NCBI GenBank assembly: GCA_903905285.1
Contig: CAIVFQ010000078.1
Span: 1 to 14,214, forward strand
Origin: an uncultured Alphaproteobacteria bacterium
GTDB lineage: Bacteria > Pseudomonadota > Alphaproteobacteria > Paracaedibacterales > CAIULA01
Reading direction: 5' to 3'
Length of the DNA stretch: 14,214 nucleotides
Shown one piece after another: positions 14,059-14,214 of the stretch (its first letter is position 1; each line of letters begins with the position of its first letter). Under the pieces are notes generated by a model, which did not search any database, had not been told where the DNA came from, and saw only the letters and a program-made list of their open reading frames with translations. The translations under genes were made by a program, and so were the position numbers.

Positions 14059-14214
14059 GTTTTTTTTATGAGACTTCCCGTCACGACAGAGAAAAAATAC
14101 ACAATTAACAATTATTTGTAACTACCCAGGTTTATTGTGGGCAGAACTGAGGATTTAGGATGGCATGAAAGATATTAAACCCCTGTTTGCGTCTCGTTGA
14201 GAGAAAGCCTCGAA
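14059..14214. other. Unassigned right edge
   Basis: I see no gene in this stretch. The plus strand has only an 11-codon open frame (ATG near 14165, ending TGA), too short to support. The minus strand has no start with a long frame. The sequence is probably the upstream region of a gene beyond the window. Confidence 0.3.

Noticed and set aside
14165..14200. 11-codon plus-strand mini-frame near the right edge, considered as a leader peptide
   Set aside because: Too short, with no run of regulatory codons and no attenuator hairpin visible before the window ends.

Overview
The window comes from an alphaproteobacterium. The strongest evidence is a circularly permuted (two-piece) tmRNA gene on the minus strand, followed by an alphaproteobacterial-type SspB adaptor. 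The secreted proteins (a DUF2608/HAD-like protein, an endonuclease I and an orphan exported protein), a TyrP/Mtr-type aromatic amino acid permease and the moderate-to-low GC fit a host-associated lineage such as Holosporales or Paracaedibacter-like bacteria. That placement is an inference from gene content. No mobile element, CRISPR array, defence locus or obvious transferred island was found.

Layout. 1-314 is non-coding: an AT-rich stretch, a GC-richer palindromic repeat (168-219) and the rpsU terminator. rpsU (minus) is followed by a plus-strand group: initiator tRNA (634-710), a 51-codon DUF1328 membrane peptide (815-970), pgpA, acpP and fabF. The last three are phospholipid and fatty-acid genes. 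A secreted DUF2608 protein carrying a recent 54-bp tandem duplication then meets gltX tail to tail at a shared TTAA. dsbD and gltX run leftward, divergent from the aromatic permease. Next comes a secreted orphan protein with its own good promoter.

From 11865 leftward lies a co-directional cluster: promoter, permuted ssrA (tmRNA), sspB, a lone prepilin-like gene, and 5-formyltetrahydrofolate cyclo-ligase. The spacing is tight (1 nt between sspB and the prepilin gene, 53-bp overlap into the ligase gene). The tmRNA encodes a tag ending ANANRNGQRFALAA. SspB is the adaptor that would deliver such tagged proteins to ClpXP, so tag and adaptor sit side by side. A secreted endonuclease I gene (plus) runs from the tmRNA promoter region into the end of speE. 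speD-speE form a polyamine operon with a near-consensus sigma-70 promoter, and a near-palindrome covers its -10 and start site.

The observations most worth following up are the permuted tmRNA with its diverged tag and neighbouring adaptor, the initiator tRNA with an A-U in place of the first of the three conserved G-C pairs, the solitary prepilin-like gene in the tmRNA cluster, the duplicated C-terminal repeat of the exported HAD-like protein, and the operator-like dyad at speD. Most other genes are ordinary housekeeping genes.
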